Origin: Babylonia areolata | Lineage: Eukaryota > Mollusca > Gastropoda > Neogastropoda > Buccinidae | NCBI RefSeq assembly: GCF_041734735.1 | Contig: NC_134883.1 | Span: 25,759,618-25,823,617, forward strand | Direction of reading: 5' to 3' | Length of the DNA stretch: 64,000 nucleotides | Shown: positions 12,701 to 22,820 of the stretch, piece after piece | Position numbering within the stretch: the first letter of the stretch is position 1 | Layout of the letters: each line of letters opens with the position of its first letter | The notes under the pieces: model-generated | The model's database searches: none | What the model saw: the letters and a program-made list of their open reading frames with translations, nothing else | Told to the model about the DNA's origin: nothing | Program-made: the position numbers and the translations under genes

Positions 12701-12984
12701 ATCATGTGATAGTAATTAGCCTTCCCTTTATTCAGCATCATTGTTCAATGCTTAAAAACAATCATGTGAGCCAGTAAGTGTGTCACTGCTCTATAGTCAA
12801 GAAAAACAGCCATCACTGGTAGCTCTATCAATGATATAAGGACATGTACAACATATATATGACTATGAGGAAATACACTCACAGAGTTGTTACTTGTACT
12901 ACCAGTGGCCTCAAAACAATTGCCAGAGGTGTTCTCTTCGATGCGGGCTCTCTTGGCAGGAGGGGCGGTGCTATCACTGGACAT
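718..12984 (-). CDS. UBA1: Ubiquitin-like modifier-activating enzyme 1 (E1), 5' nine coding exons, gene continues past left edge
   Basis: Coding exons in transcript order: 12984-12883, 12288-12218, 11942-11774, 11002-10868, 10229-10123, 6204-6114, 5062-4930, 1523-1426, 864-718. All have GT-AG borders and matching phases, giving 351 residues. The protein carries the E1 hallmarks: an [17 protein letters not shown]-like opening, the inactive adenylation half ([12 protein letters not shown]), FYLREEDIG-like (here FFLREEDIG), LFCDFG-like (VFCDFG), then the first catalytic-cysteine half-domain ([25 protein letters not shown]) and the start of the four-helix bundle ([13 protein letters not shown]). 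UBA1 adenylates ubiquitin and passes it to E2 enzymes in nucleus and cytosol. The active adenylation site and catalytic Cys lie beyond the window. The N-terminus has a basic KRAR patch. The proposed start sits exactly at the first base of its exon (CAG|ATG), so a 5' non-coding exon must lie further right. UBA6/UBA7 were considered; residue agreement is much better with UBA1. Confidence 0.95.
1722..2036. mobile_element. MITE-like element with long terminal inverted repeats, in a UBA1 intron
   Basis: The left end (TTCTTAAAATTACATTTATC, continuing AAAATAC) and the right end (GATAAACATAATTTTAGGAA) are imperfect inverted copies over about 35-45 bp. The interior begins CACTAGTGCAGACTCTGGCA and has no coding potential. 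Related copies occur at 2,087-2,155, twice at 9,400-9,770 in the opposite orientation, and at 12,340-12,480. That fits a non-autonomous DNA transposon; the superfamily is not identified. Confidence 0.6.
2087..2160. mobile_element. Partial copy of the same TIR element
   Basis: This stretch contains the inverted terminal sequence ATAATTTTAGGAAAAAAATT followed by a second end ACATACTTTACCATGACCCA and CTAGTGCAG. It looks like an abutting end of a second copy. The interior is missing or diverged beyond the first 20 bases. Confidence 0.45.
2491..3545 (+). mobile_element. piggyBac DNA transposon remnant lacking its middle
   Basis: The N-terminal part is an ATG-led acidic reading frame (2491-2769; [13 protein letters not shown] then many Asp/Glu). 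After two in-frame stops the same frame continues into PFTGTPG-like [16 protein letters not shown] at 2818-2870, a piggyBac signature. At 3315-3520 the C-terminal cysteine-rich domain appears across two frames: NIPPTKEQQ, then [11 protein letters not shown], then [17 protein letters not shown]. That matches the piggyBac C-x2-C ... CxVPLCxxPCF pattern. The central DDE catalytic region (roughly 300 residues in the family) is absent; T/TG-rich DNA of about 360 bp lies between the ends. The copy is dead. TTAA-flanked termini were not found with confidence. Confidence 0.6.
3550..4925. other. UBA1 intron sequence without a recognised feature
   Basis: No coding match on either strand. The 4,080-4,330 and 4,340-4,690 stretches are less AT-rich than their surroundings and may be old repeat DNA, but I recognise no family. 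Confidence 0.3.
6475..6880 (+). repeat. Unclassified interspersed repeat, copy 1
   Basis: This begins near GGCTTGCAGTTAACACCCAA and runs through ACACGTGCTTACTATGGACG, TTGTTTACATAAACGAGACT and GTTTGATGATTGCCGAG to TTTGCCGAAAATGAGAGTGA. A second copy starts at about 7,215 and is strongly similar over 300 bp, and diverged copies follow at 8,410-9,010. A LINE fragment separates copies 1 and 2. The conserved part reads as an acidic peptide in places, but no frame is open, so I do not assign a family. Confidence 0.6.
6895..7205 (+). mobile_element. Non-LTR (L2/CR1-like) reverse transcriptase fragment
   Basis: Across shifted frames the translation gives [51 protein letters not shown]-like and [12 protein letters not shown]. 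These are the N-terminal blocks of L2/CR1-type reverse transcriptases. Several frame changes make it non-functional. It sits between two copies of the unclassified repeat and may belong to the same LINE family as the 18.35 kb element. Confidence 0.65.
7215..7548 (+). repeat. Unclassified interspersed repeat, copy 2 (left of SINE insertion)
   Basis: It matches copy 1 from the CTTGCAGTGAAACACCCAAA region to GAGAATCTTGTAAAGAGTGA. The copy is interrupted at GAGTGACCTAGAT by a SINE and resumes at 8,410. Confidence 0.6.
7549..8409 (-). mobile_element. Long tRNA-derived SINE with 13 bp target-site duplication
   Basis: On the minus strand the head contains a pol III A-box (TGGCGAAGTGGTTAGCG, 8398-8382) and B-box (GGGTTCGAATCCCAG, 8355-8341), as in tRNA genes. 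The tail ends in a run of A (T on the plus strand, 7549-7558). The 13 bp GAGTGACCTAGAT is present directly on both sides (7536-7548 and 8410-8422), and removing the insert rejoins the host repeat. At about 860 bp it is long for a SINE. A related, head-less copy lies at 13,716-14,000. Confidence 0.8.
8410..9015 (+). repeat. Unclassified repeat, right part plus diverged further copy with short internal repeats
   Basis: After the SINE the host repeat continues (GTTTTGCCAACAATGAGAGT). A second, diverged round follows at 8,640-9,010. Within 8,461-8,940 a unit of about 27 bp of the type TGAATCGATCGCCAGACTTC plus TGAAATC recurs several times. Both rounds end in GTTCTGCAC(A/G)ATCTTCCTGA and GCTAGTTCAATGGA. 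No coding sequence. Confidence 0.55.
9400..9770. repeat. Two tandem copies of the TIR/MITE-related repeat
   Basis: Copy A (about 9,400-9,605) and copy B (about 9,610-9,768) both start with CAATGTTTATAATTACCCAC. Both run through GGTTATCGGC, CGCATAGGCGGATAGTAGTT and TGCCGGAGTCTGCACTAGTT to GGTTAAGTATGTGTAATTA. They are in the opposite orientation to the copy at 1.8 kb. Copy B lacks the segment AAGAGGGCGATAACTAGCGG present in copy A, so this is a duplication followed by loss, or a second insertion. Confidence 0.65.
12280..12282 (-). promoter_or_regulatory. UBA1: Probable internal start codon for a short (UBA1b-like) isoform
   Basis: The second coding exon opens with codons for Val-Glu-Met. This Met37 lies in MEKNG, matching MAKNG at human Met41, the known start of the cytoplasmic UBA1b isoform. 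It has G at -3 and G at +4, a strong translation context, and it removes the exon carrying the basic nuclear-signal-like KRAR. Equivalence to UBA1b is inferred. Confidence 0.45.
12338..12480. repeat. End fragment of the TIR/MITE-related repeat
   Basis: This contains GGAAATTTTCTTCCTAAAAT, CATACCATGACCCACTGGTG and CAGACTCTGGCAGGG, the left end of the family seen at 1.8 kb, then CCTGTCCTGTGTAAACTACT. The opposite end is missing. It lies in the intron between the first two UBA1 coding exons. Confidence 0.6.
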
Positions 12985-13259
12985 CTGCAATGCATATATT
13001 TCACATCAGATGACAATCATTCCAAAGCAGATCAAATGTTTTTAACAGATTAATATCTCACATATCTATTTTCTTAACGGCATAATTTTCTGGGACAGTC
13101 AGAAGCCTTGTTGGGTGCAAGTAAATGAAAATGGTTGAATGTTTTACATACCTTTGGCCAACTGGCTTGCCTTAAGTCAGTCAAGTACCACATTTGCAAT
13201 CCTGGTCACTCTTTCTAATGTTTTTATTCATTGATCAATCTGAAATACGTACCTTGCTC

Positions 13260-13340
13260 CAGGTGTGTGCATACACACACACACATACACACACACATAC
13301 ACACAGAATTATATATATATATATACATATATATATAATG
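13260..13340. repeat. (CA)n and (AT)n microsatellite
   Basis: Interrupted CA dinucleotides are followed by an AT/TA run. Reading frames across it are low-complexity. Confidence 0.85.
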
Positions 13341-13715
13341 TATTCTTCACTGATCACTGGACACAATGCACACACAAAATCATATGCAAGTGAGTGAAAG
13401 GTGTGTGTTCACTGTGCTTTCATCTTATCTTTTTAATTTCATTTCTTGGTGCTCGTGTCAAGTTGATGTATATAACACAATGTGCATAGGATATGAGTGT
13501 GCATGTGTTCATGCTTGGAGTGTTGGTGGTGATGTGTGCAACACAGTCTGGACAAATGCCAAAATGGGGGAGCAGAAAGGAGGGGATAGGATAAATGTGA
13601 GGTTTAGCAAGATATCTTACCAGATCGGTAAAAGGCATGTGTATGAATTTATAGAATTTATAAGGCTGTCGGCAATTTCATTTCTGCATCAGATAATCAT
13701 GTAATTATTTTCCTT

Positions 13716-14000
13716 TTTTTTCTGTCGCATCATACACCCTGTTCCAATGGCGTTACTCTCATGTCATTCTTAGTTTTACAGAATGCACCATACACAGCCA
13801 AACCCAAGTTCATCAGTCACAAGTCTTATTTATAGTATGCAGTCCACAAGAACAATCAATACATAATGTTCAAGTCATTTTAAGGCCAAACACCAGATGA
13901 GACTTTGCACTGCTGGTTAGTTACTTTGGTAGTGGTGCTGAGTAGCGCTTCAGATCCAATCTACGTAGGACATCACCTACTATGCCCCCCATAGATGACA
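13716..14000 (-). mobile_element. 5'-truncated copy of the long SINE
   Basis: This stretch is collinear with 7,556-7,840: T-run, then GCATCATACACCCTG, TGGCGTTACTC, ACACAGCCAAACCCA, CACCAGATGAGACT, TTTGCACTGCTG and ACATCACCTACTATGCCCCC. The tRNA-like head is absent, as expected for incomplete reverse transcription. Confidence 0.6.
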
Positions 14001-15840
14001 GTAATGGCTGAGTCAAGGATCCTGTGCAACTGATTCTCTTTACCTGGACTTCATGGTCCCTGACCTTCCATTTGATTCACATAAACAATTCAATCCTATG
14101 GAGTTTACTATTACAGCCTCAAAAAGCTTCCCTGTCATACCTATGCAGAAAAAATGCTGAAAATATACTGAAATTGTCAGTTTTTTCCTCCAAATTAACA
14201 CATGTGGTCACAGATGGAATACTGTAGAAGTTAGTTCCCTTTGCTTGCAGTTAATACATATGCTGGAACATGGGAACCATTTTAATGTGAAGAATTTTGA
14301 GACACCCGAGCATTCCTCAGGCAAAAAATTCAATGAGTGAAGAAACAAAAAGAAAAAAACCAGGCATGCAAAGTTTCAACTTTTCATAAGCTGAACTTCA
14401 CAGACAAAGATCTGGAACTCCAACTAACAGGTACACTGTTCCTATCTTAAGTTTAGTGGGAATGGAGACAGTGCCTGGAAGTTATGACCCTCCCAGTCTG
14501 ACAATCATCACTTTTTGCAGTCTCTGTTCAAGTCAAAAATGTGGTCTGCAGCAGTTTGTTTCATTGTCAACATTCATCTTCAAATTCAATGGCATAAGAA
14601 AGTATTAAGCCTAACCTGGATGGCTGTGACAATACACTGATAACTGTTTTTAATTAATCTCTAACACAATTATCAACACAACAGAACAGTATATTAGTGT
14701 GAACAAAAGCAGCACATAAGAGTAAAAAAGAATATGATGAAAAAAAAAGATTTAAATAAAAGTTTTTCAATGATGAAGATTATAAACCACGTCCTGTGAA
14801 ATATCCATTCCAGTTTCACACAACCAATAATGTGACTAATTAAAAACAAATAAAAGAAAGCAAAACACAGAAAGTCGATTAAAAATCGTTCTGAGTTCAC
14901 ATCTTCTTTCGCACGAGTAGCTTCCAGGAATGACATCTTAATTAAAATGAAAATCTAACATCGACAGTTGTTTCTGCTCCCTGGGCCTTCGCCTGGCACT
15001 GGGTTCAGCAGCTCATTTCCTGTTCGCAAATCCGTTTACCAAATAGTGAAACAACTCATTCCTTCAGAAGTGTATGTGACATTCAAATTGCGGAAAATAT
15101 CAAACTTAAAAAACGAAAAACAAAACACGTGAATAACCTGAAAATAATTATTTGTTCGACCAAACGCTCTTTAACTGTTCACTGCCTCACACGCCGGCGT
15201 CTGCTGGATGCAAATGGCGGACGACACAATGAGCATTCCGCAACGCACAAATGACGGGATATCATTGGTCCACACAAAGCGAAAGAAAATTGAAGGAAAA
15301 TGATAACAATAACAGGAAAAATACCCGATTTTTACAAAAGATGAATAAAACTTCAATTCAAACAGTATTTCAAACACGAAACTGCAACTTCTAGGGTCAC
15401 ATTTATTCCATCCTTTGGTGTCCCAAACACAATGTCTAGATCTATGTCTCACCCAAAATTGACAAGTCACAAGCCTGTTTGCTATCAGCAGGCTTACTCC
15501 ACTTGCAGCCAATGATCGCAGTTCAGATCGGCGTTGATTTCATCAGTTAGCCCTTCGTGGAATGTTGGAATCAGTTATCTTTATTAATCTAAGATCACCT
15601 TAAATTCACTGTAATAAAAAAAATAATTCCAATCTGTTTCAACAGCAGACGACTCGCTCTGTGTTCTCTCGTTCTCGTTGTTACTTCCTGTTTCTATGCT
15701 TGGTGTTTATTGATGCATTGTGGGAAGTATGACAGTCAGTTGATAAAAATAAATTGTGATGTCATTTATCTATAATTAGGTCTTCGTAAAAGCAGCCATA
15801 TTATCTTCATGTGAAAATAAAATTGACGAGACAACAAAAT
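14001..15840. other. Upstream UBA1 region, no recognised coding sequence
   Basis: AT-rich DNA with short reading frames only. A minus-strand frame at 14,936-14,694 (MSFLEATRAKEDVN) has no splice donor placing it on UBA1. A UBA1 5' untranslated exon should lie somewhere between here and 16 kb. Confidence 0.3.
15640..15740 (-). promoter_or_regulatory. Candidate UBA1 promoter / 5' non-coding exon region
   Basis: UBA1 needs a non-coding first exon to the right of 12,984. This stretch holds an ETS-like site (ACTTCCTGTT near 15,685) and GCATTGTGGGAAGTATGAC (about 15,716-15,734), which resembles the ZNF143-type promoter motif GCATTCTGGGANTTGTAGT with several mismatches. No splice donor could be fixed, so this is only a suggestion. 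Confidence 0.2.
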
Positions 15841-15852
15841 CAACAACAATAC

Positions 15853-15854
<2 letters not shown>

Positions 15855-15894
<40 letters not shown>
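15855..15894. repeat. (CT)n microsatellite
   Basis: Uninterrupted CT dinucleotides. Confidence 0.95.
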
Positions 15895-15898
<4 letters not shown>

Positions 15899-16028
15899 TT
15901 CTTGTGATACGTGTGCCGCGGCTTCTTCAGCAGTCCAGCTAAACAGCATGATTTGATTTGGCAGTCAGTTTCTTTAAATATAATCTATTTTTTGGTTCAA
16001 CCATCATAATTATTCCTTGTATTATTTC

Positions 16029-16033
16029 GCGCG

Positions 16034-16081
<48 letters not shown>
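16029..16081. repeat. (CG)n(CA)n compound microsatellite
   Basis: About 7 CG units pass directly into CA units. Alternating purine-pyrimidine of this kind is prone to Z-DNA. It borders a GC-richer segment (16,080-16,350) that may be a small CpG island, for which I could assign no transcript. Confidence 0.9.
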
Positions 16082-16085
<4 letters not shown>

Positions 16086-16780
16086 GAGTTCAGCGGTGGG
16101 ACCGCCGGCCGGGCCGCTGAGAAACTACGCAAGAGCCTGATCTGACTTGACTGACACCTTCAGACGGCGGACCGACTGAGCTCTCTGAGAGAGTCGAGAG
16201 GCAGACTGACAGACAGATCGACAGATACTATCAACAGAGAGAGACGCGGAACAGGCAAACAGGCAAGAGTCGGCCGGTATACTTGGAACATCGTCCGATA
16301 ATCGATATCGTCTCTCTCCGGCGGCAGTTACGTCAACGTCGGCTCATTTGAAGCGATGAGCACGAAGCTGTCGGGATCAATAGTTCAGCAAGCGTTTTTG
16401 AGGGGTTTTTTGGGGGGGTGGAGGGGGGGGGGAGGGGGTTGTTTCAGTTGTTTTGCTTTGTTTTGGGCTCAGTTGTTTTTGTTGTTGTTTTTGTTTTTAA
16501 TCAATAACATGTTCATCGGCCTGCTGATCATAATGCAATTAATTCTGAATATTAAATACATTCTCATCGATTCGACTGGCACGTGACCGAGAAAGGCTGT
16601 GTAGTTGAATGAGAGAAGACCTGTTCTAAGTTTATGACGTTCGACTGACGGAAACATCAACAATGATGTAAAACTGGACGAAGCGTGAGCCTTCAACAGC
16701 GCTGTTGTCATAATGACTACGTACTAAAATTATAGTGGGACTGGTGTGTGGTGGGAAGTGCCAAACAGCCATTCAGCTTT

Positions 16781-16813
<33 letters not shown>

Positions 16814-17754
16814 CTCTTTCGAGACTGTTCTAATCGGGAAAATCCGCAATAGGGTCGTGAGCGGACAAAGACACGTTGAGACCACATGCCTGCTTCACGG
16901 AAACAGCCTCCGAAACGTAAAATAATCCATAAGACTTGTGAGGCGCTGCATTCTCTGCAGTTGAACAATATTCAAATAAAAAAATTCTTCCCTCACCACC
17001 ACCCACAAATCATCCAACTTCCTTTCTTGTTGTCTCTTTTAAAAGAACTACGATGATAAAATTACATGCACTACGATTCTTCCGCTTCATCCAACCGTGT
17101 CTGTCCCACTAATCTAAAAATAGGATGAATATACTCCTCAGTGTGTCTGTCCCAACTGAGCGAAACCGTTCATTCATGGCCTTTTTTCGCGAAGGCCGTG
17201 GATTAACTTGAACCTGCGCATGAGAGGATGTCCAAACCAGTACAACAAGGTTTCTTTTTCCTCCACTTTCTGCCATATATCGTGATAAGCAAATGTAAAG
17301 TACGAATCATCATCATCATTATACAATAATGATAATTTTGGAGGAAAGCATTTTTGCATCTGGTGCCGGAAATCAGTGAACACAGTGGTTTCCCAGTCAA
17401 GTAGGACTACAGTTTCAGTTTGAAGGTTTCACATCGTGCTGACTGCTTCAAACATACGCGCACCCCTTTTTTTCTTTTTCTTTTTTTTTTAAACTTGGTG
17501 AGCTGCCTTGAAAGAATAATAAAAAGAGCTGATGCCTGACTTGATGACCCCGGGCGCTCGCATAAAACCAACGCGTTAAAAGCGGCGGGAACTCTAGGTT
17601 TGTATTGAACATTTAGATACAAGAGAGGCAAGGCCGTCAAGACTCACTTTTGATACACTTTTTTTTAAAATTAGAAATAAAAGAAAATTAAGATAATCGT
17701 TAAAATGAGTTGTGTATTTCAGTGTTATTATAAAGCTTCGGGTTAAAAACTGAA

Positions 17755-17850
17755 AACAAAATCAGTGGCCAGCTGAGCCGGCGCAGATTTGAACCCGACA
17801 TGTTCGGGTGAGAAGAAATTGTCTCACTCACTGCCGACTGTCCATGAATG
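17755..17850 (-). mobile_element. Possible tRNA-derived SINE head fragment
   Basis: The minus strand contains GGGTTCAAATCTGC, a B-box-like match, preceded by a weak A-box region (GGCAGTGAGTGAGAC). Nothing downstream was recognised, so this is tentative. Confidence 0.3.
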
Positions 17851-18344
17851 ACGTTCAAAAATTAACATTTAAGTATCATTCTTTTTTGGAAGGCGATAAA
17901 TCGATTGCGATATCTGATTCTAAGTGATAATGCTGTAAATCATATCATTTTGGTGTATTTCGGGCATTAAAAAATTCTTCAGGGCAATTGACTAAGATTT
18001 TTTAAGTCCGCGGTAAGGGAGACGTGGCCGTATCGCCCCAGTCACACACTAGCAACATTTAGCCGTTTTTCTCTGGATGTAGATAGATGTACAAGTTTAG
18101 TTACACACGCCGGGTCGATTCAATTTCTCTTTTATGTTCATTCTTCAGTGTTAATTGAGTATCCACTTTAAAGAATCATATGCAGTAAACACGTTGACTG
18201 ATGTAATCTGTGTCACTGTATGTGTTCTGTCCAGAATTTGTATTTTTCCATTTAATTCAGTGCGAACAAGAAAATTGAGGTCACGCCGTCACTCGGCACT
18301 AAGCATCGCCAACGCGACTGCACGCAATCGTGCTGTATGCGGCT

Positions 18345-19354
18345 CCTGAGTCGGATGTCATCAGTCATCATGCGATGTCGCATGAGAGCTTTGTGGATGA
18401 CACTCAGCTTTATCAGTCGGTTTCCATAGCTGAATTTGATACACTAAATGATAAGACTGAATTTATGATAACCTGTCCAAAGAAGTTTTGTCAACATCCT
18501 TCCTTTCCTGGCTCTGTTCTGATCAATAGCACACCTGTTTCACTTTCTCCTTCTGTTCGCAATCTTGGTGTAATCCTAGACCAGTCTCTTTCCTTCCAAC
18601 AGCACATTTCAAATATCTGTAAAGTTGCCTATTTGGAACTGCGTAGAATCAGTTCTATCCGCCAATATCTCTTAACCGATGCAACCAAGACACCTGTATG
18701 CTCTCTGGTTCTCTGAAGATTGGATTACTACAACTCTCTTTTGGCCGGCCTTCCCAGATGTCTATCAGACAGACTCCAACGAATTCAGAATAACGCTGCC
18801 AGACTCATTTGCAGAGCTTCTAACTTTGACCAAGTTTCTCCTCTCCTTCAGTCTCTCCACTGGTTACCTGTTTCTGATCGAATAGACTATAAGCTGTTGA
18901 CGGATCTGGCCCCAAGTATCTTCCTGAACTTCTCCATATCTATACCCCGTCTCGCCAGCTCCGTTCTTCCTCTGATACTCGACTTCCCAGGATACCTCAC
19001 GTCAGAAGACCTATGGACACAGATCGTTTTCTTTTTAATCGCCAAAGACGTGGAACAAGCTCCCTGACAACCTTCGTCATTCTGATTCCCTCGCATCTCT
19101 TAAATCTCGTCTCAAAACGAACCTTTTCCCTCAGCAATAAGTTCATTTGTGGCAGGTCCACTTCCTTTGCCTTAGCTGTGCTTGACTATGTGTGTATACA
19201 TATATGTATATAACTACATGCATGTATATGAATGTGTATTGTGTGTGTGTGCGTGCGCGCGCGCGCACGTGTGTTTATGTAAGTTTGTGCCTATGTGTGC
19301 GTATGTGTTGAGGGTAGCTGTTACATACACATATATGTTAAAATGTATGTATCC

Positions 19355-19397
<43 letters not shown>

Positions 19398-19515
19398 TCA
19401 CATTTGGTGTGTGTATGTAACATTGATGTAATGTGTTAAGCACCAAGAGCAGATTTCTGGATAGTGTGCTATATAAGTATCCATTATTATCATTATCATT
19501 ATTATTATCTGAAGG
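18345..19515 (+). mobile_element. L2/CR1-like LINE, C-terminal reverse transcriptase and 3' end
   Basis: The translation starts just before the catalytic block, here ESFVDDTQLYQS (the family has F/Y-A-D-D). It continues NLGVILDQSLSFQQHI, a stop near 18,716, then in a shifted frame LDYYNSLLAGLP, LQRIQNNAARLICRA and LQSLHWLPVSDRIDYKLL. A second frame change lies near 18,905. The 3' end is a typical LINE tail, GTGCTATATAAGTATCCATT followed by ATT/ATC repeats (19,470-19,507). A long (TG)n tract has expanded within the 3' untranslated part. The 5' three-quarters are missing. Confidence 0.8.
19357..19396. repeat. (TG)n microsatellite in LINE 3' UTR
   Basis: Twenty TG units inside the LINE tail region. 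Confidence 0.95.
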
Positions 19516-19832
19516 CCAGTAGGTTGTCCATTCTTCACAATAGCGGTTTCGGTAAAGCCAAAGGATGAGCCTTTTTCTCAGCCTTTCTCTCCTTGTTGCC
19601 TTGGTTCTCATTAACAAATCATTTTAAAATCGTTACTTTATACTTTGGTTGCTGTGTTTGTTGCCGAGTTTCTTCAGGAATCAGTGCTTGAAATATTCCA
19701 TGCTTTTTTTTCTCCTTTTTTGTTGTTGTTGTTGTTGTTGTTGCTTTTTTTACACACACAAACACACGCGCGCGCGCACACACACACACACACACAATTG
19801 ATACACAAATGTAAGCAGTAGCACAGTATGCT

Positions 19833-19860
19833 GCGTGCACTGACACTCATCAGTGCACGC
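19833..19860. other. Perfect 11 bp hairpin
   Basis: The arms GCGTGCACTGA and TCAGTGCACGC are exact reverse complements around the 6-base loop CACTCA. It lies in a GC-rich stretch between two CA-rich tracts. No function is assigned. Confidence 0.7.
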
Positions 19861-19924
19861 GTACATGCCGGCCACTGCTGCACCCATGGACACCTGACAC
19901 TGCCGGACCAGCCCGTCGAAAACA

Positions 19925-19949
19925 ATGAGGCACACCGACGTGCGCGCGA

Positions 19950-19981
<32 letters not shown>

Positions 19982-20700
19982 GCACGGCGGCACAGACTGC
20001 ACACTTGACACATAAACACCCTCACAAAGAGCCAGTTCAACGTGTTTGGCCAGTTTCTTCACTTTCAATGGCAGCACATCTCAGTGCACTGGTGGCACGA
20101 ATGGAGAGAACTGTTTTAATACGTTGTCTAGTTAAACACCGACATTTTTAATACACTCTCTCTCTCTCTCTCTCTCCCCATGTATATGTGTTTGGTGGTG
20201 GGAGTGGGGTTATGATGTCACAGTGGGCGCGTCAGTGCGCGCGGCACCATGCTTGTGTGATGTTTGATTAATGTCTATTTACTGACTTTGCCACCGCCCG
20301 ATACTGATTTGAAATCAGTGTTGAACTACCCCGCATATCCAAAGGGATTAATTTCTGAGTGGATACCAAACTATGTCAGCGTTACACTCCGGTCTTACCG
20401 TACGTAATGTTAAAGTCAATCTCTCGCTCTCTCTCGACCCCGCGCGCATTCTAATTCGTCCGTTTCAACTTACATTGTAATACAGTAGGCCAATGATGAA
20501 ACTGAAGCAACTGCCCTACCCCCACCTCTCTCTCTCTCTGTGTACTGTGCGCGTGCCAGTGTGTGCTGACTGAAGTTGTCTTCTCAGATTCTCCATGCGT
20601 GATGTTCAAAAGCAGCCGCTCCTTCTCTTTTTGTCACGTACGTACACAGATAATAATTTCATTGTTCTTTTATTCCAAGCTCAAAAGCCGCAGCTTTTAT
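19925..20700. other. GC-richer, microsatellite-bearing intergenic stretch
   Basis: Contains (CA)n at 19,951-19,979, (CT)n at 20,155-20,175, and CG-rich words such as GCGCGTCAGTGCGCGCGGC. It looks like a small CpG-rich patch. No exon was recognised. Confidence 0.35.
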
Positions 20701-21464
20701 ATCGCAGGGTTTTGCCGCCCTAGCAGTTGAGTCGCCTGCAACTGATATAAAGAGTGAAAGGGGAGCCTATTCATGTCACATAACAGCCCAGCTGATGTTC
20801 TTGGACATTGCCAGCATGACACTGAAGACTGCTCCCGCATTTTTTTTTCTTCCGATTCTGCGTCAGAGACAGGCTACTGTTTGTTTTCAACACAACATGA
20901 AAAAAAAATGTTCAAGTGAAGAGAAGAGGATAGAGGACACAAGAACTTAATTTTTTGAGATATAATTCATTTCATTTATATTCACAGTATGCTGCTGTGT
21001 GAATAAACTCTCAATACCATTTTTCTTCAATGAGATGTGATTATGTATAACAGTTGTATCAATTCATGGTATGCTGTGTGAATAAAGTCCGAATGCTATT
21101 CAGCATCATGGAGGTGGTGTTTGCTGTTGTTGTTTTCCTCATTATCTGTTGAGTTAATAATCCGAAAAAGGATTAAGTATCTTGAAATAGGAATGACTTC
21201 ATTTTTACATGCTGCTGTGTGATGTGCGTATATAAAACGTTTAACTTTTTTTTGGGGGGGGGAATTATGGGAATGGGGATCTTTCTTTTTTCCCCTGCTT
21301 CTTCCTCTCCCAAATTCCCAACTACACCCCATTCCTGTAACCCCATTTCGCATTACATCCCCAATCCTATTTCAAGAATAAAGAATTTTTGTCAATAACT
21401 GCTTCTTGTAAATGCATGTTTCCAATGGACATTAATTCTTTTTCAAAGATTATATCTATCGGGT

Positions 21465-21600
21465 TCCGGAAACATTAAAAATATACCCGGCATGTACATA
21501 TCTGAAAACAGAGTGTGGCTGCCTAATGCAGTCAGACACATAAAAGCCCGGACATTCATTGATATAAACGAACATCAGGGTGCTGCTGCCCATTAAAGTG
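21465..21600 (+). mobile_element. 3' part of a molluscan tRNA-core SINE
   Basis: Phrases such as ATACCCGGCATGTACATATC, AACAGAGTGTGGCTGCCTA and ACACATAAAAGCCCG match, by memory, the 3' body of a widespread molluscan SINE. The head of that family is seen at 24.5 kb. No pol III boxes are present in this fragment. Confidence 0.5.
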
Positions 21601-21715
21601 GAAGATGTTTTCTTATGAATATGATTACATTTGTTTCTGTCAAATTTACAGTTTCATGTATCATTTTCTGTGGAGACGACAACTGAAAAAAACAACAGCA
21701 ACAACATCCACTTAG

Positions 21716-22771
21716 TTATCTGAGAATGATAACGAAGAAAAAAAGGGTGATGAGCACCATGTAGGGCAGCATGGGTTGAGCGATGCCCACCACCACCATC
21801 GAGTACATGCACCACACAGACATTAGCAGCACTCTCCCAGGCGACCAGTCCGGCCTGTGCCCAGCTGCCCAGTGATGGCCGAACTCCTCAAAACGCCGTC
21901 CGAACAGGTAGCCGGGCCCACTGGATGCCGAGGACAGTGTGCTTGTTTCGCTTCCGTTGATGGACGGATCAGGGTGAGATCCTTCTCTCGGTGGGGCGGC
22001 TTTGACGTCATTGTCTTCCGACGAATCCGAACTGTTCGCCGTCATCGAGCGGTAGTACAGATCGTCCAGTTTGATACGTTTGTGGAACTGCTCGTGCATG
22101 TCCAGATCTGTGGCGTTTGGTGATTTTCGGCGGCGCAGTCGGTGCGTGCGGTGGGCCGTCTGCGTGCAGATGGAGCGAAGAGTGACAACGGACTGGCTTT
22201 TCATCTGAAAACAAGGAAACAAATAACAACAAAAACAAAGAGAGATCGATGACATCATGATTTGAGTCAGCTTGCACACTCACGCCTCAGTCCTGCCTTT
22301 CTAAGACCCCACTCCCCACACTGACAAAAAAAAAAAAAAAGAAGAAAAAAAAAGTGTGCCTGTCAGACTGCTTACATTTGTCCGCCCGTATATCTCTCTA
22401 GCAAAGAACATTCATTTGCAACATTAAGCTCATTAATATCTTACAGGAGTTTGTTAGTGTCCACTGATGCATTAAGTGAGCTAATAACACCGACAGCAGA
22501 TACGACCAAGAAAAGAAGTTATCGTTTTGTCAAGTTTCTCGAGGATAAAACTTATGTGAAAACTTTGGCTGATGAAAAAAAAAAAATAATAAAATAAAAT
22601 TTAAAAAAAAAGAAGAAGAAAAAATCGATGCGACAAAAGAACATTGCGAATTTAATTTACGCTCATATTCAAGGTAGGGTGTTTTGTTCTGGATGGAGGA
22701 TAGGAGAGAGACAGTTTACTGATCATTTTTGTTGCTGTAAAATTTTTGTGAGGTGGGTGTTGCATTCTTCT

Positions 22772-22820
<49 letters not shown>

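Noticed and set aside
14694-14936. Minus-strand MSFLEATRAKEDVN frame as alternative UBA1 N-terminus
   Set aside because: No GT donor after the plausible coding part that would join in phase with exon 12,984, and the rest of the frame is low-complexity Phe-rich.
15171-15512. Minus-strand frame as a UBA1 first exon
   Set aside because: It starts with TTG, has no homology and no donor in phase with the exon at 12,984.
16356-16586. Plus-strand MSTKLSGS frame next to a CpG-rich patch as a first exon
   Set aside because: It runs into poly-G/T low-complexity sequence with no clear donor, and no downstream exon was found.
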